Assembly: GCF_002154695.1 (NCBI RefSeq)
Contig: NZ_MTAV01000129.1
Span: forward strand, 1 to 35,578
Length of the DNA stretch: 35,578 nucleotides
Source: Nostoc sp. T09
GTDB lineage: Bacteria > Cyanobacteriota > Cyanobacteriia > Cyanobacteriales > Nostocaceae
Direction of reading: 5' to 3'
A model generated the notes under the pieces. That model was not told the origin of the DNA. It did no database searches and saw only the letters and a list, made by a program, of their open reading frames with translations. This document shows positions 25,674 to 33,126 of this stretch, in pieces. Numbering within the stretch: the first letter of the stretch is position 1; each line of letters starts with the position of its first letter. The position numbers and the translations under genes were made by a program.

Positions 25674-26552
25674 TCATTCTCGACTCCGGGGATAACGTTC
25701 CATTAAATTCCGCACTTGTTCTGCATGATATGAGCTTCTTGTTAGAGGAGAAGAAACTACTTGCAGAAATCCCAGTTCTTCGCCGAAGGCTTGCCAAGCG
25801 GCAAATTGTTCTGGGGTGATAAAATTATCTATTTTCAAGTGTTTTTGGCTGGGTTGGAGGTATTGCCCAATTGTCAAGATATCGCAATCCACGGCTCGCA
25901 AGTCTTGCATGACTTGACGAACTTCGGCATCAGTTTCACCGAGTCCTACCATGATTCCAGATTTAGTGTAGATCCAAGGAGCAATTTGGCGCGCTCGCAA
26001 AAGTAATTCCATTGTGCGATCGTAGTTACCTTGGGGACGCACACGGCGATATAGGCGCTGAATCGTTTCTGTATTGTGGTTTAACACTTCTGGTGCAGCT
26101 TGGATAATTATCTCTAGAGCATTCCAATTGCCGCACAAGTCAGGAATTAATACCTCAATTGTAGTTTTGGGCGAGACAGCGCGAACTGCTGCGATACACT
26201 GCACAAACTGAGATGCACCACCATCCGGTAAATCATCTCGGTTTACAGAGGTAATCACTACATGATTGAGGTTCATGCGGCGAACAGCCTCTGCCAATCG
26301 TTCTGGTTCCGTGGGGTCTAAAGGCTTGGGCTTTTTTTCAAAATCTATATCGCAGTAGGGACAGGCACGGGTACAAGCTGGTCCCATAATCAAAAACGTG
26401 GCAGTACCAGCTTGGAAACACTCACCAATATTCGGACAGGACGCTTCCTCACAAACCGTATTGAGCGCTAAATCCCGCAAAATTTCTTTAACGTTACCGA
26501 CGCGCTCCCACTGAGGCGCTTTCACCCGCAACCAGTCTGGTTTAACAGTCAC
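25674..26552 (-). CDS. lipA: Lipoyl synthase
   Basis: A 292-residue radical-SAM enzyme that inserts two sulphurs into protein-bound octanoyl groups. Both iron-sulphur motifs are present: the auxiliary cluster in [12 protein letters not shown] (near residue 34) and the radical-SAM CxxxCxxC in [11 protein letters not shown] (near 60). [11 protein letters not shown] and the C-terminal RSSYHAEQ, with the conserved serine cluster ligand, complete the family pattern. Length is normal. It lies 57-72 bases upstream of gpsA on the same strand, depending on the gpsA start, so they may be co-transcribed across the repeat tract. Cyanobacteria often carry two lipA copies; this window cannot tell whether it is the only one. 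Confidence 0.96.
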   Translation of the reverse strand: MTVKPDWLRVKAPQWERVGNVKEILRDLALNTVCEEASCPNIGECFQAGTATFLIMGPACTRACPYCDIDFEKKPKPLDPTEPERLAEAVRRMNLNHVVITSVNRDDLPDGGASQFVQCIAAVRAVSPKTTIEVLIPDLCGNWNALEIIIQAAPEVLNHNTETIQRLYRRVRPQGNYDRTMELLLRARQIAPWIYTKSGIMVGLGETDAEVRQVMQDLRAVDCDILTIGQYLQPSQKHLKIDNFITPEQFAAWQAFGEELGFLQVVSSPLTRSSYHAEQVRNLMERYPRSRE

Positions 26553-26655
26553 AATCCGCTTTTGTTAATGAAGTTATACAAATCTAATCCTAGCAAGCAA
26601 CGCCCTGATAAAAGTAATCTATATATCTATAGATGTGAGATATAGTTTTGTACTT

Positions 26656-26672
26656 TATCACTTGGTGTGATA
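26656..26672. promoter_or_regulatory. Short palindrome upstream of tRNA-Pro
   Basis: TATCAC (26656-26661) and GTGATA (26667-26672) form a perfect 6-bp inverted repeat around TTGGT, 28 bases before the tRNA gene. It could be an operator or promoter-adjacent site; there is no direct evidence for a regulator. Confidence 0.3.
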
Positions 26673-26699
26673 TTTTGGATATATAGTGCCGTTTTTCGG

Positions 26700-26773
26700 C
26701 GGGATGTGGCGCAGCTTGGTAGCGCACTTCGTTCGGGACGAAGGGGCCGCTGGTTCGAATCCAGTCATCCCGA
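26700..26773 (+). tRNA. tRNA-Pro (anticodon CGG)
   Basis: A 74-base cloverleaf. Acceptor arms CGGGATG (26700-26706) and CATCCCG (26766-26772) pair fully, with discriminator A at 26773. The D arm is GCGC-AGCTTGGTA-GCGC, the anticodon stem CTTCG/CGAAG encloses the loop TTCGGGA (anticodon CGG, reading CCG), and the T arm CTGG-TTCGAAT-CCAG is canonical. The 3' CCA is not encoded. The hsdM-like reading frame begins directly at the 3' end, which makes this tRNA a likely integration or recombination boundary. Confidence 0.95.
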
Positions 26774-26852
26774 TTCTTTTGATGAGCTACGGTTTAGATC
26801 GCAACAGGAGAAACAGGAGCTATCGCATCTCTATGAGGCGAAAATCAAAAAT

Positions 26853-27866
26853 ATGGGTAATGCAGGGCGTAATGGGGGTGAGTATTACACGCCGCGTCCG
26901 TTGATTCGGGCAATCATTCAGGTGGTGAAGCCGAAGATTGGGGATCGCATTTATGATGGTGCTTGTGGTTCGGCAGGGTTTTTGTGCGAGAGTTACGACT
27001 ATTTACGTCGGGGTAAGCTGACAACAAAAGAGCTTGAGATACTTCAAAAACATACGTTTACGGGTAAAGAAAAGAAAAGTTTGGCGTATGTGATTGCCAT
27101 CATGAATATGATTTTGCATGGCATTGATGCGCCGAATATTATCCACACGAACACGCTGACAGAAAATCTCAGTGATATTCAAGACAAGAATCGTTTTGAT
27201 GTCATCTTGGCTAATCCACCATTTGGGGGGAAGGAACGCAAGGAAGTACAGCAGAATTTCCCGATAAAAACTGGGGAAACGGCGTTTCTGTTTTTGCAGC
27301 ATTTCATCAAAATGCTGAAGATAGGCGGTAGGGCGGCAGTAGTAATCAAAAATACGTTCCTGTCAAATTCTGATAATGCTTCGCGGGCTTTGCGCCAAGA
27401 GCTTTTGAGTAGTTGCAATCTGCACACCATTTTAGATTGTCCGAGTGGGACTTTTATCGGGGCGGGTGTAAAAACGGTGGTGCTGTTTTTTGAGAAAGGA
27501 AAGTCTTTCGATGCCGTTCAGGGAACGCCTTTATTTTCTCAAGGAAAATCTTTAACTCAGGGAATGGCAACTCAGAAAATTTGGTATTATCAACTCGATC
27601 CGGGGCGTAGTTTGGGTAAAACTAATGCGTTAAATGATGAGGATTTGCAAGAATTTGTAGAGTTACAGGCTACGTTTGCAGAGTCGGAAAAGTCTTGGCT
27701 GGTGGATATTGCTGATGTGGATCGGGAGACGTTTGATTTATCGGTGAAGAATCCAAATAAAGCTGAGGAATCACCGTTAAGAGAACCGCAGGAAATTTTG
27801 GATGAAATTGCTGCTTTGGATGCGGAGAGTGCAGAGATTTTGGCGGGGATTGGGGAAATGTTATGA
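26853..27866 (+). CDS. hsdM: HsdM-like DNA methyltransferase, N-terminally truncated at the tRNA
   Basis: An adenine-N6 DNA methyltransferase of a Type I-like system. The N6_Mtase domain has SAM motif DGACGSAGFL (from Asp35) and catalytic NPPF (from Asn121). The first ATG after the tRNA, 26853, gives 337 residues. Family-like sequence (DELRFRSQQEKQELSHLYEA) begins just after the tRNA 3' end at about 26777, in the same frame but without a start codon of its own. The helical HsdM N-terminal domain (usually 100-150 residues) is missing; full-length HsdM is commonly 450-550 residues. The open frame continues back through the tRNA to 26667, but that part only translates the tRNA. It is either a broken gene or a shortened functional one. 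The stop overlaps hsdS by four bases. Confidence 0.75.
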   Translation: MGNAGRNGGEYYTPRPLIRAIIQVVKPKIGDRIYDGACGSAGFLCESYDYLRRGKLTTKELEILQKHTFTGKEKKSLAYVIAIMNMILHGIDAPNIIHTNTLTENLSDIQDKNRFDVILANPPFGGKERKEVQQNFPIKTGETAFLFLQHFIKMLKIGGRAAVVIKNTFLSNSDNASRALRQELLSSCNLHTILDCPSGTFIGAGVKTVVLFFEKGKSFDAVQGTPLFSQGKSLTQGMATQKIWYYQLDPGRSLGKTNALNDEDLQEFVELQATFAESEKSWLVDIADVDRETFDLSVKNPNKAEESPLREPQEILDEIAALDAESAEILAGIGEML

Positions 27867-29110
27867 AAAGAATATGGGAAATGGTTGCCCTAGAAAAACT
27901 AGGAAAAATTACTTCCAGCAAGCGTATATTTAAGAGCGAATATATTGATATAGGAGTTCCCTTCTATAGAACCAAAGAAATTAAAGAATTAGCAAATCGA
28001 AGAACAATATCGACAGAGTTATATATATCTCAAGATAAGTTTGATGAGATAAAAATAAAATTTGGCACTCCTGCAATAGGTGATTTACTAATTACTGCAA
28101 TCGGTACAATAGGCGAAATATACGTAGTAGACAACACAAATTTCTACTTTAAAGATGGAAATGTATTATGGCTTAAGGATTTCAGAGATATAGATCCTTA
28201 TTTCCTTAAATATTCATTAATAGCTTTTATTGATCAACTAAATGGTATTTCTCATGGATCAGCCTATCAAGCTCTTCCAATAGAAAAACTCAAGAAACAT
28301 AAAATAGCAAAACCCCCACTTTCTGAACAAAAGCAGATTGTAGCAATTTTGGATGAGGCGTTTGAGGGGATTGATAGAGCGATCGCAAACACCGAAAAGA
28401 ACCTCGCCAACTCCCGCGAATTATTTGAAAGCTATCTAAACACCATCTTTACCCAGAAAGGCGATGGGTGGAAAGAGAAGAAGTTAGGTGAAATTGGTGG
28501 CAAAGTTTTTACAGGGCCATTTGGCTCACTTTTACATAAATCTGACTATGTTTCTAATGAGATTCCGATAGTCAATCCAGCAAATATTGAAGATGATAAA
28601 ATCATTCCAAATTTTAACAAGACTGTTAGTAAAGATATAGTTAAACGACTGCAAGCATACATCTTAAAACAAAATGATGTTGTAGTAGGTAGAAGAGGAG
28701 AGATTGGAAGATGTGCAGTTGTGAGAGAAGAACAAGCTGGATGGCTTTGTGGAAGTGGTTCTTTCTTTATCAAACCATTTGAAAATGTTGATTCAGTATT
28801 TCTTGCTCATTTGCTTAGGTCAGCAGTATACAGAAATAAGCTAGAGAGCCTTTCTACTGGAGCAACAATGCAAAATTTAAGTAATCAGTCACTTTCGGAT
28901 CTTGTTATTGCTATGCCGTCCTTAGATGAGCAGAATCGAATAACAAACAAAATTGATGATTTAAGAACTGAAACCCAACGCCTCGAAACCATCTACCGCC
29001 AAAAAATCGCTGCCCTTAACGAACTCAAACAATCTATCCTGCAAAAAGCATTCACTGGCGAACTCACCGCAGATACCCCAAAAACTGCTAAAGAGGAAAT
29101 TGCAGCATGA
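27863..29110 (+). CDS. hsdS: Type I restriction specificity subunit HsdS
   Basis: A 415-residue protein with the classic two-half HsdS layout. The first target-recognition domain (about 1-150) ends in PPLSEQKQIVAILDEAFEGI, the central conserved helix. The second domain (about 205-355) ends in MPSLDEQNRITNKIDDLRTE and the C-terminal helix (KIAALNELKQSILQKAFTGE). The second domain opens with WKEKKLGEIGGKVFTGPFGS, a common HsdS motif. Each recognition domain sets half of a bipartite DNA target. Both recognition segments are clearly more AT-rich than the conserved helices, suggesting domain exchange. It overlaps hsdM at ATGA (27863-27866) and the next gene at 29107-29110. Confidence 0.93.
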   Translation: MKRIWEMVALEKLGKITSSKRIFKSEYIDIGVPFYRTKEIKELANRRTISTELYISQDKFDEIKIKFGTPAIGDLLITAIGTIGEIYVVDNTNFYFKDGNVLWLKDFRDIDPYFLKYSLIAFIDQLNGISHGSAYQALPIEKLKKHKIAKPPLSEQKQIVAILDEAFEGIDRAIANTEKNLANSRELFESYLNTIFTQKGDGWKEKKLGEIGGKVFTGPFGSLLHKSDYVSNEIPIVNPANIEDDKIIPNFNKTVSKDIVKRLQAYILKQNDVVVGRRGEIGRCAVVREEQAGWLCGSGSFFIKPFENVDSVFLAHLLRSAVYRNKLESLSTGATMQNLSNQSLSDLVIAMPSLDEQNRITNKIDDLRTETQRLETIYRQKIAALNELKQSILQKAFTGELTADTPKTAKEEIAA

Positions 29111-30153
29111 GTGATGATTTGACACAACCAAACGATCTGTTATTTCAAGAAATTCGGCAACTGATTGACACCGCCAAACAACGCGCCGCCGTTGCCATCA
29201 ATGCAGAAATAACTGTGTTATATTGGCAAGTCGGTAAACGCATCCAAACCGAAGTTTTACAAGGTCAACGGGCTGAATATGGCAAACAAATCATTGTTTC
29301 TTTATCTCAGCAGCTAACCCAAACCTATGGTAAAGGCTGGGGTGAAAGACAACTGCGACATTGCCTCCAGTTTGCCGAGACATTTCCAAATATTGAGATT
29401 GTGAACACACTGTGTTCCAAATTGAGTTGGTCACATCTGCGAGTTTTAACAGCAATAGACGATCCCCTAAAACGAGAATTTTATATTGAAATTGCCCAAC
29501 TGGAACGATGGAGCGTCCGCCAACTGCAAGAACGTATTAACTCTATGCTATTTGAGCGCACTGCCCTATCCCGCAAACCCGAAGAAACCATCCGCCATGA
29601 TTTAGAGCAACTGCGCCAAACTCAACAGGTATCACCCGATATTTTACTAAAAGACCCTTATATTTTAGATTTTCTGGAATTGAGCGATCGCTATCTCGAA
29701 AAAGACCTTGAAGATGCAATCCTCAGAGAAATTGAGCAATTTTTACTAGAACTCGGTGCAGGCTTTACCTTCATCGCCCGTCAAAAACGTCTGCAAATCG
29801 ACAACGATGATTTTTATATTGACCTGCTATTTTATAACCGCAAACTCAAACGCCTTGTAGCCATTGACCTCAAACTAGGTAGCTTCCAACCCGAATATAA
29901 AGGACAAATGGAACTTTACCTGCGCTGGCTTACTAAATATGACCAAGAGCCTGACGAACAGCCACCACTAGGGATTATTTTATGTGCAGGTAAAAAGCAA
30001 GAGCAAATCGAATTATTAGAACTAGATAAAAGCGGTATTCACGTTGCCGAATACATGACCGTATTACCACCTAAAGAGTTGTTACAAGCTAAACTGCAAG
30101 AAGCGATCGCATCTGCCCGCCGCCGACTCCCATATTCCAAAGACGAGCCATAA
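29107..30153 (+). CDS. DUF1016/YhcG-family PD-(D/E)XK nuclease-like protein
   Basis: A 348-residue protein. The N-terminal ~170 residues match the DUF1016 N-terminal region (VLYWQVGKRIQTEVLQGQRA, YGKGWGERQLRHCLQFAETF, LSWSHLRVLTAIDDPLKREF). The C-terminal half is a PD-(D/E)XK nuclease-like domain: Asp in DDFYIDLLFYNRKL, the DLK motif in LVAIDLKLGSF, and GQMELYLRWL. The pattern is intact, so nuclease activity is plausible. Family members often lie in Type I restriction loci or mobile islands. It is sandwiched between hsdS (4-base ATGA overlap) and hsdR (1-base TAATG overlap), so it is translated with them. Its role in the complex is not established. Confidence 0.88.
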   Translation: MSDDLTQPNDLLFQEIRQLIDTAKQRAAVAINAEITVLYWQVGKRIQTEVLQGQRAEYGKQIIVSLSQQLTQTYGKGWGERQLRHCLQFAETFPNIEIVNTLCSKLSWSHLRVLTAIDDPLKREFYIEIAQLERWSVRQLQERINSMLFERTALSRKPEETIRHDLEQLRQTQQVSPDILLKDPYILDFLELSDRYLEKDLEDAILREIEQFLLELGAGFTFIARQKRLQIDNDDFYIDLLFYNRKLKRLVAIDLKLGSFQPEYKGQMELYLRWLTKYDQEPDEQPPLGIILCAGKKQEQIELLELDKSGIHVAEYMTVLPPKELLQAKLQEAIASARRRLPYSKDEP

Positions 30154-32510
30154 TGAACGAAGCCGAAACCCGTGCCGAACTAATTGACCCCGCACTCAAA
30201 GCCGCAGACTGGGGAGTTATCGGAGGTAGTAGCATCCGCCGCGAATTTATTATTGCCCCTGGTCGCTTAGTTGGCAATGGTAAACGCGCTCAATCAGACA
30301 TCGCTGATTATGTCCTGGTTTATCGTGGTGAAAAACTCGCCGTCATCGAAGCGAAAAAACGCGACTCACGAGATACCGAAGGTTTAGGACAAGCCAAAAA
30401 ATACGCCGAAAAATTGCAGACTCGATTTGCCTACTCTACAAATGGTATCGGCATCTACCAAGTAGATATGCACACAGGGGTAGAAGGCTACATCAACCAA
30501 TATCCCACCCCGGATCAACTGTGGTCAGCCACCTTTAGCGAAAATAATGAGTGGCGCGATCGCTTTGCTGCCATCCCCTTTGAAGACAAAAGCGGGACAT
30601 GGGAAGCCCGTTACTATCAACACAATGCCATTAAGCACGTTCTAGAAGCAATCTGCCAAGGACAAAACCGGATTTTGTTAACAATGGCAACAGGCACAGG
30701 TAAAACCTTCATCGCCTTCCAACTCGCCTGGAAACTCTTTCAAAGCCGTTGGAACCTTAGCCGACAACCCACCCGTCGTCCGCGAATTTTGTTTTTAAGC
30801 GATCGCAATATCTTAGCCAACCAAGCCTACAACTCATTCTCTGCCTTCCCCGACGATGCCCTAGTCCGCATCGATCCCGAAGCTATCAAAAAACGCGGTC
30901 GAGTTCCCAAAAATGGCAGTATCTTTTTTACTATTTTCCAGACATTTATGACTGGACGGGACGACGCTGGCAATCCTACGCCCAAATTCAGCGACTATCC
31001 CCCTGACTTCTTTGACTTCATCATCATTGATGAATGTCACCGAGGCGGAGCCAGTGACGAAAGCACCTGGCGGGGCATTTTAGAATACTTCTCCCCAGCA
31101 GTACAACTTGGACTCACCGCCACTCCTAAAAGAAAAAACAACGCAGACACCTACGCCTACTTCGGTGAGCCAGTTTATACCTACGCCCTCAAAGACGGCA
31201 TCAACGACGGGTTTCTGACTCCCTTTAAAGTCAGGCAAATCGAAACTACCCTAGATGAATATATTTACAGCACCGAAGATGAATTGATCGAAGGTGCAGT
31301 AGACGAAACCAGAACCTACACCGAAGCCGACTTCAACCACATCATTGAAATTGCCGAGCGCGAACGCTACCGGGTGCAACTGTTCATGGAAGAAATCGAC
31401 CAGAATCAAAAAACTCTGGTGTTTTGCGCCAACCAACCCCACGCTTTAGCTGTGCGAGATTTAATCAACCAAATGAAGATTAGCAGTGACCCTAATTACT
31501 GTGTCCGCGTCACCGCCGATGATGGGAAACTAGGCGAACAACACCTCAGTAACTTTCAAGACAACGAGAAGAATATCCCTACCATTCTCACCACTTCCCA
31601 TAAGCTCTCCACTGGCGTTGATGCCCGAAATGTTCGTAACATCGTGCTGATGCGCCCCATCAACACGATGATTGAATTTAAGCAAATTATTGGTCGTGGT
31701 ACTCGTCTTTTTGAAGGGAAAGACTACTTCACTATTTATGATTTCGTCAAAGCCTACGAACACTTCAGCGATCCTGAATGGGATGGCGAACCCCAGGAAC
31801 CTGTTCTGGTGAAAATTGCCAGAGGGGGAGAGAAATCAGACGCATACAACGACTCTACAACAGATGGTGGTATAAATAGAGGCAAAAATAGAAACAAAAT
31901 TGCAGAAGTTCCCAACCCCAAAACCATCAAAATCAAACTCGCCGATGGTAAAGAACGAACTCTCCAGCACCGAATGTCTACTAGCTTCTGGAGTCCAGAC
32001 GGTAAACCCATGAGTGCAGCAGAATTTGTGGAACGTCTCTTTGGTGAAATTCCTGAACTATTCACAAATGAAGACGAATTAAGAGCAATCTGGAGCCGCC
32101 CTGACACCCGTAGAGCTTTATTAGAAGGACTGGCAGAGAAGGGCTACGGGGAGGAACAACTCACAGAAATTAGCCGCCTGATTGATGCCGAGAAAAGCGA
32201 TTTATATGATGTGCTGGCTTATATCGCCTATGCCTCTCCACCCATTAGTCGCCGAGAGCGCGTCCTTGCTCACAAGTCCTTAATCTTCTCGCAGTATCTC
32301 GGCAAACAGCAAGAATTTCTCGACTTTGTACTAGAGCAATACATCAAAGCCGGGGTGGGAGAACTCGATCGTACTAAATTACCTCAACTTTTAGAGCTGA
32401 AATATCATACCGTTCGTGATGCTGTTGAAGAACTAGGGAGTGTTGCGAACATCAGTGAAGTATTTATTGGGTTTCAGCAGTATTTGTATTCACAGGACAG
32501 AGCAGCTTAA
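30153..32510 (+). CDS. hsdR: Type I restriction endonuclease subunit R (EcoEI-like)
   Basis: A 785-residue protein of the shorter EcoEI-type HsdR class. The N-terminal nuclease domain has SDIADYVLVY and the EAK motif at residues 66-68 (VIEAKKRD). The helicase has Walker A ATGTGKT (179-185), Walker B DECH (293-296), motif III LTATPKR, and motif VI region QIIGRGTRLFEG. The C-terminal ~180 residues resemble the EcoEI_R C-terminal domain (PMSAAEFVERLFGEIPELF and GVGELDRTKLPQLLELKYHT). All catalytic motifs are intact. The ATG shares its A with the stop of the DUF1016 gene. It should translocate and cut DNA when the HsdM/HsdS recognition core finds unmodified sites. Confidence 0.93.
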   Translation: MNEAETRAELIDPALKAADWGVIGGSSIRREFIIAPGRLVGNGKRAQSDIADYVLVYRGEKLAVIEAKKRDSRDTEGLGQAKKYAEKLQTRFAYSTNGIGIYQVDMHTGVEGYINQYPTPDQLWSATFSENNEWRDRFAAIPFEDKSGTWEARYYQHNAIKHVLEAICQGQNRILLTMATGTGKTFIAFQLAWKLFQSRWNLSRQPTRRPRILFLSDRNILANQAYNSFSAFPDDALVRIDPEAIKKRGRVPKNGSIFFTIFQTFMTGRDDAGNPTPKFSDYPPDFFDFIIIDECHRGGASDESTWRGILEYFSPAVQLGLTATPKRKNNADTYAYFGEPVYTYALKDGINDGFLTPFKVRQIETTLDEYIYSTEDELIEGAVDETRTYTEADFNHIIEIAERERYRVQLFMEEIDQNQKTLVFCANQPHALAVRDLINQMKISSDPNYCVRVTADDGKLGEQHLSNFQDNEKNIPTILTTSHKLSTGVDARNVRNIVLMRPINTMIEFKQIIGRGTRLFEGKDYFTIYDFVKAYEHFSDPEWDGEPQEPVLVKIARGGEKSDAYNDSTTDGGINRGKNRNKIAEVPNPKTIKIKLADGKERTLQHRMSTSFWSPDGKPMSAAEFVERLFGEIPELFTNEDELRAIWSRPDTRRALLEGLAEKGYGEEQLTEISRLIDAEKSDLYDVLAYIAYASPPISRRERVLAHKSLIFSQYLGKQQEFLDFVLEQYIKAGVGELDRTKLPQLLELKYHTVRDAVEELGSVANISEVFIGFQQYLYSQDRAA

Positions 32511-32616
32511 TTGGGCAGATCGCTACAATTAACAACCCCAGTTAGGTGATTAGTCCAAAGCTACATAACTATAGCTAAAAAAGGCGATCGCTTTTCAATA
32601 TATCTGTGCTGTGGGA

Positions 32617-32676
32617 CGATGGATGCGGTGAGTGCGTAGGCGCAGCCCGCACTTCGACAAGGCTCAGTGACCATCG
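32617..32676. repeat. Dispersed palindromic repeat in the gap after hsdR
   Basis: CGATGG (32617-32622) pairs with CCATCG (32671-32676), and inside it AGTGCG (32631-32636) pairs with CGCACT (32648-32653). The right arm, CTTCGACAAGGCTCAGTGAC, is of the type widely repeated in Nostoc-like genomes and related to the block inside mfd. The remaining ~190 bases of the gap show HIP1 sites only. Confidence 0.5.
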
Positions 32677-32757
32677 GAGACATCGCCACACGTCTAAATT
32701 AGGCATTAAATGTATAATTGCTGAATACTTCGTGTATTTACCAGTTAAAACTATTAA

Positions 32758-33126
32758 ATGATTACTCTTCCACCAGAGGAAATTAGTCAGTTTCGCAGCC
32801 AGTTGGCGGATCTTCCCCAGGCTTTAGTAGCTTTGGATGCCATAGAAGAGTGTGAAGGCTATTTAGACGATGCTGTTCCACTGCTGGTTATGCGGGAAAC
32901 TGCACAGGAACCAGATAAATCGTTAAATGATTTGCTTGAAAAATGCCGTCAATTCATTTGTCAAGAGGAAGTCAGAGAATTTTTGGAATCTGGATTAATT
33001 GCTCCAATTGTAGAACCATTGGCTGTTAGTGCAGGCATTCCTCTGGGTACTGCGACTGCACTTAGCATATTGGTGTTTAAACTAGGTGCGAGAAAGTTTT
33101 GTAACGTACCGGAATCGGGTGCTTAA
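32758..33126 (+). CDS. Small hypothetical protein, convergent with CHAT gene
   Basis: A 122-residue acidic, helical protein (MITLPPEEISQFRSQLADLP, ALVALDAIEECEGYLDDAVP). The C-terminal third is hydrophobic (IAPIVEPLAVSAGIPLGTAT followed by ALSILVFKLGARKFC) and could be a membrane-associated or amphipathic segment. I do not recognise a family. Its stop codon overlaps the stop of the opposing CHAT-TPR gene by three bases, so both genes end on each other. That tight arrangement may reflect a shared history with the CHAT gene, but co-regulation is not shown. Start at ATG 32758. Confidence 0.65.
   Translation: MITLPPEEISQFRSQLADLPQALVALDAIEECEGYLDDAVPLLVMRETAQEPDKSLNDLLEKCRQFICQEEVREFLESGLIAPIVEPLAVSAGIPLGTATALSILVFKLGARKFCNVPESGA

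Noticed and set aside
26667-26852. N-terminal extension of the hsdM frame through the tRNA gene
   Set aside because: The residues (DVAQLGSALRSGRRGRWFES) are the familiar artefact of translating a tRNA gene; the tRNA has a complete cloverleaf.
31754-32107. 117-codon minus-strand open frame
   Set aside because: It is antisense inside hsdR, with no ribosome-binding site or recognisable domain.
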